64,000 nt of DNA from Nitrospira sp. (GCA_023248215.1 JAHFEW010000004.1:35739-99738); one strand, 5' to 3'; shown: positions 33,391 through 43,381, counted from the stretch's first letter. Numbers and translations are program-made. The notes: generated by a model from the letters alone, not told the origin.

Positions 33391-34271
33391 TGTGGGTGTT
33401 TCTGAACGATCGTTTCGTGCGCAAAGAAGAAGCCGTCGTGTCGGTGTTCGACCACGGATTCCTGTACGGTGACGGAGTCTACGAAACCATCCGCTCCTAC
33501 GGAGCCCGCATCTTCATGCGCGACCAACACCTCACGAGGCTTCGACGCTCCGCCGAGGCCATCGGGCTGGAGATCCCAATTCCGCACTCGCAGTGGCCGG
33601 GTCTGCTCCATGAGGCCATGCGCCGCAACGAGGTCGGCAACGATCGTGTGGATGCCTATCTCCGCATCACCGTCTCACGTGGTGAAGGGGAGATCGGGTT
33701 GGACCCTGGTCTCTGCCCGCGCCCCACGGTGGTCATCATGACGAAGGCTCTCCAACCTTTTCCGTCCGCCCTCTCGCGCGACGGAGTGTCCCTGACTGTG
33801 GCAAAGACCAGACGGAATCTGCCCGAAGCGCTGTCCCCACAGATCAAAGCCACGAATTTTCTCAACAACATTCTCGCGAAACGCGAGTCGATCGCGGCCG
33901 GCACCTTCGACAGTCTCCTCCTGAATTGGAGGGACGATTTGACCGAGTGCACGATCAGCAACCTCTTTTTCGTGTCAGGCCGAACGCTACACACCCCGGC
34001 CCTGGACTGCGGCATTTTGGACGGCATCACGCGGAGCATTGTCATGACCCTGGCTCAAGAGGAGGGACTGCCCGTCGAAGAGGGCCGCTATCAGATCGCC
34101 GCCCTTCGCCAGGCCGATGAATGTTTCTTGACCAATACCAGCATGGAAATCATGCCGGTCAGCCGGGTTGATTCCTTCCCCATCGGCAATGGCCTGCCAG
34201 GTCCCCTGACGCGTCGGCTTCAGGCACGCTTTACCGCAAGCCGAACGCGATTTCTCGAATCGGTTTCGTAG
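33390..34271 (+). CDS. PLP-dependent class IV aminotransferase (PabC/IlvE-like)
   Basis: Fold-type IV PLP enzyme of 293 aa. The N-terminal FDHGFLYGDGVYETIRSYG and the cofactor lysine in SPQIKATNFLNNILAKRE (K153) are the family signatures, followed by the phosphate-binding SNLFFVSG and LDGITRSIV. Members are 4-amino-4-deoxychorismate lyases, branched-chain aminotransferases or D-amino acid aminotransferases. The one-base overlap (TGATG) with the chorismate synthase gene favours the lyase PabC. GGAGG precedes the start inside the upstream gene, so the two are coupled. Confidence 0.85.
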   Translation: MWVFLNDRFVRKEEAVVSVFDHGFLYGDGVYETIRSYGARIFMRDQHLTRLRRSAEAIGLEIPIPHSQWPGLLHEAMRRNEVGNDRVDAYLRITVSRGEGEIGLDPGLCPRPTVVIMTKALQPFPSALSRDGVSLTVAKTRRNLPEALSPQIKATNFLNNILAKRESIAAGTFDSLLLNWRDDLTECTISNLFFVSGRTLHTPALDCGILDGITRSIVMTLAQEEGLPVEEGRYQIAALRQADECFLTNTSMEIMPVSRVDSFPIGNGLPGPLTRRLQARFTASRTRFLESVS

Positions 34272-34344
34272 CACCACCGTCCACTAACATCATTTTATTG
34301 GGCAGTTACATGCCAGGATCAGTTACGACCAGAGGCCGAGGTTT

Positions 34345-34373
34345 TTGACAGGTAGGGGGTCAGATGCTACGGT
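34345..34373 (+). promoter_or_regulatory. Possible promoter for lytic transglycosylase gene
   Basis: A perfect TTGACA (34345-34350) is followed after 17 bases by TACGGT (34368-34373), a weak -10. The gene starts at 34422. Confidence 0.4.
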
Positions 34374-34421
34374 TAAACCATCGGAACTGGAAGATAAGCC
34401 CTCACCGAGACCCCAAACCAG

Positions 34422-35087
34422 ATGGCCCATTTCAGCCGCACAACACCGATAGTCTGGGTCGCGACAACCCTTCTCCTGACCGTACTTCCGGCCTGGGCGG
34501 ACGTGTACCAGTACATTGATGCCAACGGCACCATCTCTCTCACCAATGTCCCGAATGATCCGCGGTACCAACGAGTCATTTCAGGACTGCCTCGCTCGCG
34601 CAGTGTCATCTCCGACGGTGAATTGGAACCGGTCATTGCCCGACATTCCCGAGCCCATCGCCTCCACCCAGCCCTGATTCGTGCCGTGATCAAGACAGAA
34701 TCCGACTTTGACCCGTTGGCGGTCTCACGCGCCGGGGCCATCGGGTTGATGCAGCTGATGCCGCAGACCGCTGTGCGTTTGGAGGTCCGGGATTCGTACA
34801 ATCCGGATGAGAATATCGGAGGCGGAACGAAGTATTTGCGGCAGCTGCTAGACCGCTTTAACGGAAATCTACCTCTGGCCTTGGCCGCCTACAATGCGGG
34901 AGAACGTGCCGTGGAGCGCTATCAGGGGCTTCCTCCGATTGCAGAAACCCGGCAGTATGTCAAAAAGGTCCTTCGATACTATCGAACCTTCCTTACGAAC
35001 GACCGGGTTTCTTCTTCCCGGTCCTACCGCTCACAGGCACTTGAGGCGCAAGCACGAGGTCTCGCTCCCTCGGTTGCCTCCCGCTAG
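34422..35087 (+). CDS. DUF4124-SLT lytic transglycosylase
   Basis: Exported peptidoglycan lytic transglycosylase of 221 aa. A signal peptide (VATTLLLTVLPAWA) is followed by a DUF4124-type segment (DVYQYIDANGTISLTNVP) and then the SLT domain with the catalytic glutamate in AVIKTESDFDPLA, plus GAIGLMQLMPQTA and LALAAYNAGERAVERY. The domain ends near residue 190; the Ser/Arg-rich tail beyond it overlaps the 3' end of nadB on the other strand by 95 bases. It is the second SLT enzyme in the window, smaller and with a different front end. Confidence 0.9.
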   Translation: MAHFSRTTPIVWVATTLLLTVLPAWADVYQYIDANGTISLTNVPNDPRYQRVISGLPRSRSVISDGELEPVIARHSRAHRLHPALIRAVIKTESDFDPLAVSRAGAIGLMQLMPQTAVRLEVRDSYNPDENIGGGTKYLRQLLDRFNGNLPLALAAYNAGERAVERYQGLPPIAETRQYVKKVLRYYRTFLTNDRVSSSRSYRSQALEAQARGLAPSVASR

Positions 35088-36669
35088 CCCGAGCGGACAG
35101 CAACAACAATTGACTGTGCTCCCGCCATCCCGGGCGGTTCGCCTCCGCAAAATCTGACCGGTAGTGGGCCCCGACACTATTCTCTCTCCATAAGGCCGCA
35201 TCCGTGATACAGCGTGCGACTTGCACCATATTTTTCACCTCAAGGGCCGCCCGTGAGGTGAACGGCTTCGTCAGCAGGCGCATCCAGCGCACGAGTTGTG
35301 CGGAGGCACTGATCAACGAATCCCCTGAACGCACCAGCCCCACCTTTCCCCACATCAGTCGGCGAAGTGAACTCCTGAGCTTCTCCGGATCATCGAAATC
35401 CGTCGGCCGTCCTTGTTCCAGCTCTTCAACGGAAGGCATATGGGACGGCCCGGCAAATCGTCCCGCATGGGCCACCGCAGCCTGGGCCGCGCGCATCCCA
35501 AAGACCAATCCCTCGAGCAACGAGTTGCTGGCCAAGCGGTTCGCGCCATGAACTCCGCTGCAGGCGACCTCGCCCGCTGCAAACAGACCAGGCAGGGTCG
35601 TCGCGCCCTTCACATCCGTCCATACACCACCCATCATGTAATGCGCGCTGGGTGACACCGGAATCCACTCTTCCGTCATGTCGATGTCGTACCGCAGGCA
35701 GGTCGCGTAGATGGTAGGAAATCGCCGTTTCACAAAGGCCGCACCCAGATGCGTCACATCCAGATACACATGGCGCGCCCGGGTTGCCGCCATCTCGGAC
35801 CAAATTGCCCGTGACACCACATCACGCGGCGCCAGCGCGCCGTCCGGATGGTACCGCTGCATGAACAACTCGCCCTTGATGTTCCGAAGCTGGCCGCCTT
35901 CCCCACGAATGGCTTCCGACAACAGGAACGGCGGACTCGACGGTAGATACAGGGACGTGGGATGAAACTGCACGAACTCCATATCCATCAACAACGCTCC
36001 GGCCCGAAGCGCCATCGCCATCCCATCACCCGTCGCGTTGCCCGGATTTGTCGTCCGTGCATAGACCTGCCCGGCCCCGCCGGTCGACAGCACCACGGCG
36101 CTGGCCGGCAATACCGTGCGTTCGCCCGACAGCTCATTCAGGACGATGGCGCCGCAGCAGCGTCCGTCGATGACCGGCAAGTCTACGGTGAACCGCCGAT
36201 CCAGTCGCTGAATGCGCGGCTGCCTGGCCGCGTGGGCCATGAGCGCGCGCACCATCTCGTTTCCCGTAGCGTCGCCGCGAGCGCGCAGGATGCGGCTCCG
36301 GCTGTGCGCCGCTTCACGCGTGAATGCAAACCGCTTCCCGATCTTATCGAACTTCGCACCCCACGCGATCAACTCTTGAATCCGTTCCGGCCCTTCCCCA
36401 ACCAACACCCGCACGGCTTCACGACGACAGAGCCCGTGGCCGGCCTTGAGGGTATCGGTCAGATGGCTGCCGACATCATCTTCCTCACTCAGCGCCACCG
36501 CGACCCCGCCCTGGGCATACATTGAATTGCTTTCCAAGGGATGTCCCTTGGTCAACATCAACACACGACCGGCGCGGCTGAGCTCGATCGCCGCCCGCAA
36601 CCCTGCCACGCCGCTACCGACGACAAGAAAATCTGTTTCAATTTTTTGAGAAGACAATCGAGCAGACAT
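34993..36669 (-). CDS. nadB: L-aspartate oxidase
   Basis: FAD enzyme that oxidises L-aspartate to iminoaspartate, the first step of NAD synthesis, 558 aa. The FAD motif is LVVGSGVAGLRAAIELS; QGGVAVALSEEDDVGSH, GGVWTDVKGATTLPGLFAAGEVACSGVHGANRLASNSLLEGLVFG and the helical C-terminal domain are all present. The final 30 residues (beyond LLSARASGRQP) are poorly conserved in the family and overlap the lytic transglycosylase gene. nadA and nadC are not in the window. The lipoprotein gene lies immediately upstream with 2 bases between, so both may share a transcript. Confidence 0.94.
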   Translation of the reverse strand: MSARLSSQKIETDFLVVGSGVAGLRAAIELSRAGRVLMLTKGHPLESNSMYAQGGVAVALSEEDDVGSHLTDTLKAGHGLCRREAVRVLVGEGPERIQELIAWGAKFDKIGKRFAFTREAAHSRSRILRARGDATGNEMVRALMAHAARQPRIQRLDRRFTVDLPVIDGRCCGAIVLNELSGERTVLPASAVVLSTGGAGQVYARTTNPGNATGDGMAMALRAGALLMDMEFVQFHPTSLYLPSSPPFLLSEAIRGEGGQLRNIKGELFMQRYHPDGALAPRDVVSRAIWSEMAATRARHVYLDVTHLGAAFVKRRFPTIYATCLRYDIDMTEEWIPVSPSAHYMMGGVWTDVKGATTLPGLFAAGEVACSGVHGANRLASNSLLEGLVFGMRAAQAAVAHAGRFAGPSHMPSVEELEQGRPTDFDDPEKLRSSLRRLMWGKVGLVRSGDSLISASAQLVRWMRLLTKPFTSRAALEVKNMVQVARCITDAALWRENSVGAHYRSDFAEANRPGWREHSQLLLLSARASGRQPRERDLVLAPQVPVSGRTGKKKPGRS

Positions 36670-36671
36670 GG

Positions 36672-37187
36672 CTAGGGCTTGGCTTGACCGCGTGCCGGGT
36701 CTTCGCCCAAACTCGCTCGCGTGCCCATGCCGAACGGCAGATCGCCCTGGGCTTCTCGCAGGAGAATCGATTGCGTCCCCACCCAGGCCAACCGCGCATG
36801 GCCACGCTGGCGCGTGCCCGCCTCACCGGGATCCCGCTTCCACTGGCCTTGCCAATGGACAAAGACGTCAATGTTGTCACCCTCGATGAGGATGCGCTCG
36901 ATCGCAAACTCCAATTGAATGTCGCGAAACGCATCGAAGTCGCTGTGAATCTCTCGTTGAACCTGGTCCAAATTCCCCGACGGTAAGAAGAGCGCCTCCA
37001 CGCCACCGCGGTCCCGCTCTACGTAGGCTTTCCGCAGTGATTCGACCGCCTTGTCGATACGGAGGATACGGTCGTGATCCTCTTTGTACTGAATGGTTTT
37101 CCCCGCACAGCCAACGACCAACGTCAGCATGAGGCCTAACAGGAGGCGACTAAAAAGAACGGTGCGCGACGAGCAGAATCCGAGCAT
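36672..37187 (-). CDS. Uncharacterised lipoprotein
   Basis: Predicted lipoprotein of 171 aa with an N-terminal signal and lipobox (LLLGLMLTLVVGCAG). The mature part begins KTIQYKEDHDRILRIDKAVESLRKAY and has the helix-sheet pattern of small NTF2-like or SnoaL-like proteins (VFVHWQGQWKRDPGEAGTRQRGHARLAWV), but no family can be named with certainty. It ends 2 bases before nadB starts. The tail is Gly/Arg/Pro-rich. The function is unknown; a role in the outer membrane or periplasm follows from the lipobox. Confidence 0.7.
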   Translation of the reverse strand: MLGFCSSRTVLFSRLLLGLMLTLVVGCAGKTIQYKEDHDRILRIDKAVESLRKAYVERDRGGVEALFLPSGNLDQVQREIHSDFDAFRDIQLEFAIERILIEGDNIDVFVHWQGQWKRDPGEAGTRQRGHARLAWVGTQSILLREAQGDLPFGMGTRASLGEDPARGQAKP

Positions 37188-37305
37188 GGCGCAGTATAGG
37201 AATCTTGACGGAAAGAGGTCAAGCTGAGCGCATCAGACCAGCCGTCATCACCGACTGAGTACCCCGCGGGCGACATCCCGACAAACAAAACGGCGCAATC
37301 TTGGC

Positions 37306-37334
37306 TTGCTTTTTGGAACGAAACGCACTAGACT
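37306..37334 (+). promoter_or_regulatory. Promoter for the 31-aa basic protein gene
   Basis: TTGCTT (37306-37311) and TAGACT (37329-37334) are 17 bases apart; the predicted transcript starts about 23 bases before the ATG at 37364, with GGAGA as the ribosome site. Confidence 0.5.
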
Positions 37335-37363
37335 CCCGCGCCTAGCAGTTGGAGATTGAACGT

Positions 37364-37459
37364 ATGGCGAGTGTCCTCAAGAAACGCCGGAAGAAGATGC
37401 GCAAGCACAAGTACAAGAAGTTGCGCCGGCGTCAGAAATTCTTGCGTCGCAAGAGCTGA
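37364..37459 (+). CDS. Small basic bS22-like (AURKAIP1/COX24 domain) protein
   Basis: A 31-residue protein too short for the ORF track: it begins MASVLKKRRKKMRKHKYKK and ends FLRRKS. More than half its residues are Lys or Arg, and the pattern KKRRKKMRKHKYKKLRRR is that of the AURKAIP1/COX24 family, which includes extra ribosomal proteins of the bS22 kind that sit on 16S rRNA near the decoding centre. A ribosome site (GGAGA) and a promoter are present upstream. It leads a + strand run with the 72-aa gene 31 bases later. The assignment rests on composition and motif; ribosome binding is inferred. Confidence 0.85.
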   Translation: MASVLKKRRKKMRKHKYKKLRRRQKFLRRKS

Positions 37460-37490
37460 GCCCATCACGACATAATGGACGGAGGGATCC

Positions 37491-37709
37491 GTGCCCGAGG
37501 GAAAAAAAGTTCGCATCCGCGTTCGAACGGTGAACTGTATCTATGTCGGGGATTTTCTCATCCCGCCCATGCGTAATCGCGTGTCGGACGCGATCAACGA
37601 AGAGCAGCGGCTGTTCATCAGCCTGACTGACGTGTTGATCAACGACAAGGATCGGTCCGACTTCGTGGCGATCAACAAGAACTTGATCGAGTCGATCGCC
37701 CAGCTCTAG
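37491..37709 (+). CDS. Conserved small protein of unknown function
   Basis: Protein of 72 aa starting at a GTG with GGAGGGATCC just upstream. It reads KKVRIRVRTVNCIYVGDFLIPP then MRNRVSDAINEEQRLFISLTDV, which looks like a compact beta-rich fold similar to the DUF6812-type proteins that follow a regulator or ribosomal gene. No cysteine pairs, signal or membrane segment is visible apart from one Cys. It sits between the small basic protein gene and the MsbA-like gene on the same strand. I do not recognise a function. Confidence 0.7.
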   Translation: MPEGKKVRIRVRTVNCIYVGDFLIPPMRNRVSDAINEEQRLFISLTDVLINDKDRSDFVAINKNLIESIAQL

Positions 37710-37810
37710 CAGGATCCCACCTCATCGCGAAAGGCGTATCGTATTCGTGCACCGCAGACCACGCGGTACGCTCCGCACGTGACCCCGCTGAACCGGTTGT
37801 CGTAACATCC

Positions 37811-39541
37811 ATGTTTTCGTTTAAACGATTCTTCCCATTTCTCAAACCATACTTCCCCCGAATGGTCGCCGCCGCCATGATGGTGATGGCTGTCGCAGCC
37901 GTCAACCTAGCCCTGCTTCGCCTGGCGGGATCGCTCTGGGATGTCATCACCGTTCAGCATGATGCCGCGCGCATGACGGAGATGATCCTGCTGTTTTTAG
38001 GCTTGGTGCTGCTGCAGGGATTCTGTTCGATGGGACACAGTTACCTGACGGCCTGGGTGTCGCAACGCGTGATGGCGGACTTCCGGACGCATCTCTTCGC
38101 CCATCTCCAAACCCTGTCCGTGAACTTCTTCTCGAAGCGGCGGACGGGAGAACTGATGTCCCGCCTCATGAACGATGTCACCGTGATTCAAAACGTCGTG
38201 ACTGATACCCCGATCGATGCGGCCAAACAAGTCGTCACCTTCATCGGCGGCGCGGGCTTTCTGTTCGCGATGAACTGGCGCCTCTGCCTGTTGATTCTGG
38301 TCTTGCTCCCGCTGCTGGTCGTTGTGGCGAAGCTCTTCGGGCGCCGCCTGCGAGCACTGTCGACCACCATTCAGGACCAAACCGCCTCCGTCAGCACGCT
38401 GGTGGAGGAAGTGATCGCGGGGATCCGCGTGGTGAAATCCTTCGTCCAAGGCAAGCGAGAAGAGCAGCGATTTGTCACCCAAGTGCAGTCCGCCATGCAA
38501 CTGGCGCTCCGCCGCGCCACTATTATGGCGCTGTTCGTGCCCACGATTACCTTCGTGACGTTTGCCGCCGCCGCGGCCGTGTTGTGGTATGGCGGACGGC
38601 AGGTCATCGACGGAAGCGTGTCACCCGGCGACCTCTTTGCCTTCGTCCTGTTTGCAGGCATTCTGATCGGACCGTTCGGATCGGCAGCCCGCGTGTTTGC
38701 GCAGATCAAGGAAGCCCAGGGCGCGATGCAACGCGTCTTCGAAATTCTGGACACCCATGCCGAAATAGCCGATGCACCGGGAGCCGTTGAACTGCCGCCT
38801 GTCCATGGGCACGTGCGCGCGGAGGGAATCAGCTTCGCCTACGATGCCCGACAGCCTGTGCTCTCGGATGTCTCCTTCGAAGCCAAACCGGGCGAACTCA
38901 TTGCCATCGTGGGGCCCACCGGCTCGGGCAAGACGACGATCATCAATCTCCTCCATCGATTCTATGACCCGACGGCCGGACGGCTCACGCTTGATGGCCA
39001 TGATGTGCGAGACGTTCGCCTCGACAGCCTGTACCGGCAAATCGCGCTGGTGCCCCAGGAAACGATCTTGTTCGGCGGGTCCATCCGCGACAACATTCGT
39101 TACGGGCGGGAGGACGCTTCCGAAGAAGAGATCGTCGCCGCAAGCCAGGCGGCACATGCCCATGAATTCATCGTGGGATTCCCGGACGGCTATCAAACGA
39201 TCGTCGGCGAGAAAGGCATCAATTTATCGGGCGGCCAACGACAACGCGTGGCGATTGCGCGGGCCATTCTGAAGAACCCGCGGATTCTCTTACTCGACGA
39301 GGCCACCTCGGCCCTGGATACCGAATCGGAACGGCTGGTCCAGCAGGCGCTGGAGCGCCTCATGGTCAACCGCACGACCTTCGTCGTCGCACATCGGCTG
39401 AGCACTATTCAGCGCGCTGACCGCATCCTCGTCCTGAATAAGGGCAAGATTGTGGAGGAAGGAACTCATGCCGCGCTCCTGGAACATCAGGGACTCTACC
39501 ATTACCTCTACACCCTGCGACTGAGCGAGGTGCCGGTTTAA
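37811..39541 (+). CDS. msbA: MsbA-like ABC exporter (lipid flippase type)
   Basis: Half-transporter of 576 aa, membrane domain first and ATPase second, working as a homodimer in the inner membrane. Membrane helices cover about residues 15-305. The nucleotide-binding domain has Walker A GPTGSGKTT, the Q-loop LVPQET, the signature LSGGQRQR, Walker B ILLLDEATSALD and the H-loop VVAHRLSTI. Size and layout fit lipid A/phospholipid exporters of the MsbA type, though substrates of this class cannot be read from sequence. The phosphoesterase gene follows after 4 bases. Confidence 0.85.
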   Translation: MFSFKRFFPFLKPYFPRMVAAAMMVMAVAAVNLALLRLAGSLWDVITVQHDAARMTEMILLFLGLVLLQGFCSMGHSYLTAWVSQRVMADFRTHLFAHLQTLSVNFFSKRRTGELMSRLMNDVTVIQNVVTDTPIDAAKQVVTFIGGAGFLFAMNWRLCLLILVLLPLLVVVAKLFGRRLRALSTTIQDQTASVSTLVEEVIAGIRVVKSFVQGKREEQRFVTQVQSAMQLALRRATIMALFVPTITFVTFAAAAAVLWYGGRQVIDGSVSPGDLFAFVLFAGILIGPFGSAARVFAQIKEAQGAMQRVFEILDTHAEIADAPGAVELPPVHGHVRAEGISFAYDARQPVLSDVSFEAKPGELIAIVGPTGSGKTTIINLLHRFYDPTAGRLTLDGHDVRDVRLDSLYRQIALVPQETILFGGSIRDNIRYGREDASEEEIVAASQAAHAHEFIVGFPDGYQTIVGEKGINLSGGQRQRVAIARAILKNPRILLLDEATSALDTESERLVQQALERLMVNRTTFVVAHRLSTIQRADRILVLNKGKIVEEGTHAALLEHQGLYHYLYTLRLSEVPV

Positions 39542-39545
39542 CCTC

Positions 39546-40433
39546 ATGGCGTCCCTGATGACGACACGTTTCGCGGCAATACTCATCCTGTGGGCGACGC
39601 TGCTCCTCCAGCCCGGCTTTCTCTCCGCCCAGACGCCGTTGCCTCGGCCTGACCACATCGTGATCGTGATCGAGGAGAACCATTCGTTCGCCCAGATCAT
39701 CGATTCGCCGGCAGCCCCTTACTTCAACGCGCTGGCTCAAAAGGGCGCACTGCTGACCAACTCCTACGGCATCACCCATCCCAGTCAACCTAACTATATC
39801 GCACTGTTCGCCGGCTCCACCGAAGGCATTATCGCCAACAATTGTCCGCTCGCGTTGACGGCCCCGAATCTTCGCAGCACCTTGTCCCAGGTCGGACGAT
39901 CCTTCGTCGGCTATTCGGAAGACCTGCCTGCCGTCGGCTCGACGGACTGCATCGTCGCCTCGTACGTGCGCAAACATAATCCCTGGGTCAACTGGCAGTC
40001 GTCCCCCATCAACCAGGTTCCATCAAGCGAAAATCGCCCCTTTTCGGACTTCCCGACGGACTTCAGCACACTGCCGACTCTCAGCATCATCGTTCCCAAT
40101 CAACAGAATGATATGCACGATGGGAAAGACCCCGACCGCATCCAACGGGCGGACCAGTGGCTTAAGGCGCATCTCAACCGCTATGTAGAATGGGCGGAGA
40201 CCCACAACAGCCTGTTGATTGTGACCTGGGATGAGGACGATGGAAAGTCCGACAACCATATCCCGACGCTCATCGTGGGACCGATGGTGCGTCGCGGCCG
40301 TTACGATGAGAAAATCGATCACTATGGATTAGTCCGCACGATCGAAGAGATGTACGGAGCGCAACCGGTAGGACTGAGTCGGCAGGCCCGCCCGCTTACC
40401 ACTATTTGGAACGCGCCTTCCCCCACACGCTAG
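39546..40433 (+). CDS. Exported phosphoesterase (PF04185, acid phosphatase/phospholipase C-like)
   Basis: Periplasmic or secreted enzyme of 295 aa with a signal peptide (FAAILILWATLLLQPGFLSA). Family motifs are HIVIVIEENHSFAQII, GITHPSQPNYIALFAGS and VTWDEDDG, which hold the metal and substrate ligands (E-N, D-E-D) of AcpA-like phosphatases and bacterial phospholipases C. It could release phosphate from esters or act on phospholipids. Only 4 bases separate it from the MsbA-like gene, so a shared operon and a lipid-related role are reasonable guesses. It converges on the Ca-type P-ATPase. Confidence 0.85.
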   Translation: MASLMTTRFAAILILWATLLLQPGFLSAQTPLPRPDHIVIVIEENHSFAQIIDSPAAPYFNALAQKGALLTNSYGITHPSQPNYIALFAGSTEGIIANNCPLALTAPNLRSTLSQVGRSFVGYSEDLPAVGSTDCIVASYVRKHNPWVNWQSSPINQVPSSENRPFSDFPTDFSTLPTLSIIVPNQQNDMHDGKDPDRIQRADQWLKAHLNRYVEWAETHNSLLIVTWDEDDGKSDNHIPTLIVGPMVRRGRYDEKIDHYGLVRTIEEMYGAQPVGLSRQARPLTTIWNAPSPTR

Positions 40434-40439
40434 CACGAA

Positions 40440-43142
40440 TCATTCACACGTCCGCATCCGGCCCCACGCCTTCCACAATTCCATCACCAGGAAGGGCAAG
40501 ACTCCAAGCCCTACCATCAACCACCATTCGTCGGCTCGCAGCGGAACGACTTTGAAGATCTCCTGTCCCCAGGGACTCAACAGAATCCCCGCTTGCAAGA
40601 GGGCGGAGAGCAACACCGCCCCCACCAGCGCCCGATTGGTCATCACCCCGATCTGAAACAAAGAATACCGTTCGTGGCGGCAGCTGAACGCGTGCAGGAG
40701 CTGCACCAGCACGAGTGTCGTAAAGGTCATGGTCCGCGCGAAGGGCACCTCATCCTTCAAGATCGACAGGGAGACACCAAATACGGCAAGGGTCGCGACG
40801 GCCATCACCGTGCCCTGGAGACACACCGCCAGGAATCGTTCACGATCCAGCAGCCGGGCATGAGGATCTCGTGGCGGCCGCTTCATCACATCAGGGTCCT
40901 TCGGATCAACGGCGAGGGCCAAGGCCGGAAACCCGTCGGTGACTAAATTGATCCACAGAATGTGGATCGGGAGGAGCGGCAGGGGCCAACCCAACAGCGT
41001 GCTTCCCAGCATCACCAGCACCTCGCTCAGATTGCACGACAACAGGTAGTGTACGGCTTTGCGGATATTATCGTAGATGCAGCGGCCTTCCTCGACCGCT
41101 GCGGCAATCGACGCGAAGTTGTCGTCGGTCACGACCATGTCCGACGCTTCCTTCGTCACATCCGTCCCCGTCAGGCCCATGGCAATGCCGATATCCGCTT
41201 CCCGCACCGCCGGCGCATCATTCACCCCGTCGCCGGTCATGGCCACGACTGCTCCTCGCGCACGCCAGGTCTTGACGATTCGAAGTTTGTGCTCCGCCGA
41301 CACCCGCGCATAGACGGAGATGTCGCGAACCCGTGCCGCCAACTCGGCGTCGGTCAGCGCATTCAACTCGAGACCGGACAGGGCCTGGGTCGGTCCGCTC
41401 GGAAAACCCGCCTCGCGAGCGATCGCCAGGGCCGTCTCCTTATGGTCGCCTGTAATCATCACCGTGACGATCCCCGCCGCACGGCAGAGGCCCACGGCGA
41501 TCTTGGCTTCGGGACGCAAGGGATCTTTCATGGCGGCCAATCCGATAAAGACCAGCTGCGTTTCGATCGCCTCTGCCTGAAATGTGGTCGGCTCCGGATC
41601 CAGCCGCCGCTGCGCCAGACCGACGACACGAAGCGCCTGCCGAGCGAACTGCTGATTCGCCGAGAGAATCGCCTCACGAGCCGAGTCAGTGAGCGGTCGC
41701 GACTTCCCTGAAATCGTCGCATAGTCGCCACAGCGACTGAGTAAGATATCCGGCGCACCCTTCACATAAGCCACGACCTGTCCAGCCGATCGGCGCACCA
41801 CCGTCATCATCTTGCGTTCAGAGTCGAAGGGAATTTCCTCCACGAACGGATGTGCACGCTCGAGGTCTTCCTTCCGCAATCCAGCCTTGGTCCCCGCCAC
41901 GAGCAAGGCGCCCTCCGTGGGATCGCCCACCACCGTCCAGCTTCCATCGACTTCTTTGAGTGAGGCACCGTTGCACAACAGCGCGCTCATCAGAAGATCT
42001 CGCAAGCCTCCCTCGTGGGGGTCACCTCCGAGGATCTCGCCCTCCGGCGCATACCCTTCCCCTGTCACGTCGTACACCAGCCCATCGACGTAGAGGTGCG
42101 TGACCGTCATTTCGTTCTTCGTGAGGGTCCCGGTCTTGTCGGTACAGATCACCGTGGCAGCACCTAGCGTCTCAACGGCCGGCAATCGGCGGATCAGGGC
42201 ATGCCGCTTCACCATGCGCATCACGCCAAGCGCAAGCGTCGTCGTCACGATCGCCGGCAGACCTTCCGGAATCGCCGCCACCGCAAGGCTGACGGCAGTG
42301 AGAAACATGTCGAAGACCGGCTCGCCCCGCCACAATCCCAACGCAAACACGACGGCGACAATCCCGAGCGAGAGCAGTAGGAGCACCTGGCCGAATTGCT
42401 CCAACCGCCGCTGCAACGGTGTCGGTTCGACCGGCACGGTCGTCATCAGCGTCGCGATCCGACCCAACTCTGTCTTGATGCCGGTCGCGACGACCAGCGC
42501 GCGGCCTTTGCCTCCCGTAACCGTCGTCCCCAGAAACAACATGTTTCGCTGATCGGCAAAGGGAAGGTCGCCCTCGGCCAGCGTCTCGCCGGACTTTTCG
42601 ACCGGAGTGGATTCGCCGGTCAGCGCCGCTTCCTGCGTACGCAACGATGTGGCCTGAATGAGTCGCGCATCGGCAGGGACACGATCTCCGGCCTCCACAT
42701 CGATGATGTCGCCTGGCACCAGCTCGCGAGAAGACAGGGTACGCCGCGCGCCATCTCGAACCACCCGCGCAGAGGTAACGGCCAGTGTTTTCAATGCCGC
42801 CAGCGACTGCTCGGCTCGATACTCCTGGATAAATCCCAGGAGCCCGTTCAACAGGACAATGGCGAGGATAGCCCCGGTATCGATCCATTCGCCGAGGAAT
42901 CCGGAAATGATGGCGGCGCCGATAAGGACCCACACGATCAGGCTGGTGAATTGCGCCCCCAGGATGCTCCAGGGAGAAGGCGGTGGGGCTTCGGGAAGTT
43001 CATTGGGGCCAAGGGCCGACAGACGGCGCGCGGCTTCGGCTTCGGCCAGTCCTTCGGTCAGGACGACGCTAAACTCATGCCCGAGTCCTTCAACTGAACG
43101 CGCATACCACCGATTCTGGCTTTTCTGCCCCTGTTCGGCCAT
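40440..43142 (-). CDS. P2-type calcium-transporting-like P-type ATPase
   Basis: Inner membrane ion pump of 900 aa. An N-terminal cation ATPase domain is followed by TGES (about 175), the M4 ion site IPEGLP (about 291), the phosphorylation loop [13 protein letters not shown] with D335, [16 protein letters not shown] and the M6 segment [16 protein letters not shown]. These features match SERCA-type Ca2+/Mn2+ pumps. The ORF runs to 43214, but ATG 43142 has CGGAGGCCGGAGGGAT upstream. With the CaCA exchanger and the MgtA-type pump it forms part of a divalent-cation block. The exact ion is inferred. Confidence 0.9.
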   Translation of the reverse strand: MAEQGQKSQNRWYARSVEGLGHEFSVVLTEGLAEAEAARRLSALGPNELPEAPPPSPWSILGAQFTSLIVWVLIGAAIISGFLGEWIDTGAILAIVLLNGLLGFIQEYRAEQSLAALKTLAVTSARVVRDGARRTLSSRELVPGDIIDVEAGDRVPADARLIQATSLRTQEAALTGESTPVEKSGETLAEGDLPFADQRNMLFLGTTVTGGKGRALVVATGIKTELGRIATLMTTVPVEPTPLQRRLEQFGQVLLLLSLGIVAVVFALGLWRGEPVFDMFLTAVSLAVAAIPEGLPAIVTTTLALGVMRMVKRHALIRRLPAVETLGAATVICTDKTGTLTKNEMTVTHLYVDGLVYDVTGEGYAPEGEILGGDPHEGGLRDLLMSALLCNGASLKEVDGSWTVVGDPTEGALLVAGTKAGLRKEDLERAHPFVEEIPFDSERKMMTVVRRSAGQVVAYVKGAPDILLSRCGDYATISGKSRPLTDSAREAILSANQQFARQALRVVGLAQRRLDPEPTTFQAEAIETQLVFIGLAAMKDPLRPEAKIAVGLCRAAGIVTVMITGDHKETALAIAREAGFPSGPTQALSGLELNALTDAELAARVRDISVYARVSAEHKLRIVKTWRARGAVVAMTGDGVNDAPAVREADIGIAMGLTGTDVTKEASDMVVTDDNFASIAAAVEEGRCIYDNIRKAVHYLLSCNLSEVLVMLGSTLLGWPLPLLPIHILWINLVTDGFPALALAVDPKDPDVMKRPPRDPHARLLDRERFLAVCLQGTVMAVATLAVFGVSLSILKDEVPFARTMTFTTLVLVQLLHAFSCRHERYSLFQIGVMTNRALVGAVLLSALLQAGILLSPWGQEIFKVVPLRADEWWLMVGLGVLPFLVMELWKAWGRMRTCE

Positions 43143-43381
43143 ATCCCTCCGGCCTCCGCTTACTTGTCTCGATCCATGATGAGACCCTGCTTCCTGCCTA
43201 TGGCCTGCCGCCATTCGTCACAGAAATTCTTACTCTCCACGGGCGTAGGGCTCAATCCTGGCCGAAACTCGCCGATACAGTATCCACGAAGGACGGCGCA
43301 ACCGGCCCTGGAGAGGGGCTTCAGTCCCGTGGTGGGAACACCCGTCGCTTCATGCTATGGATCTGCTAAGATTGGTGATGT

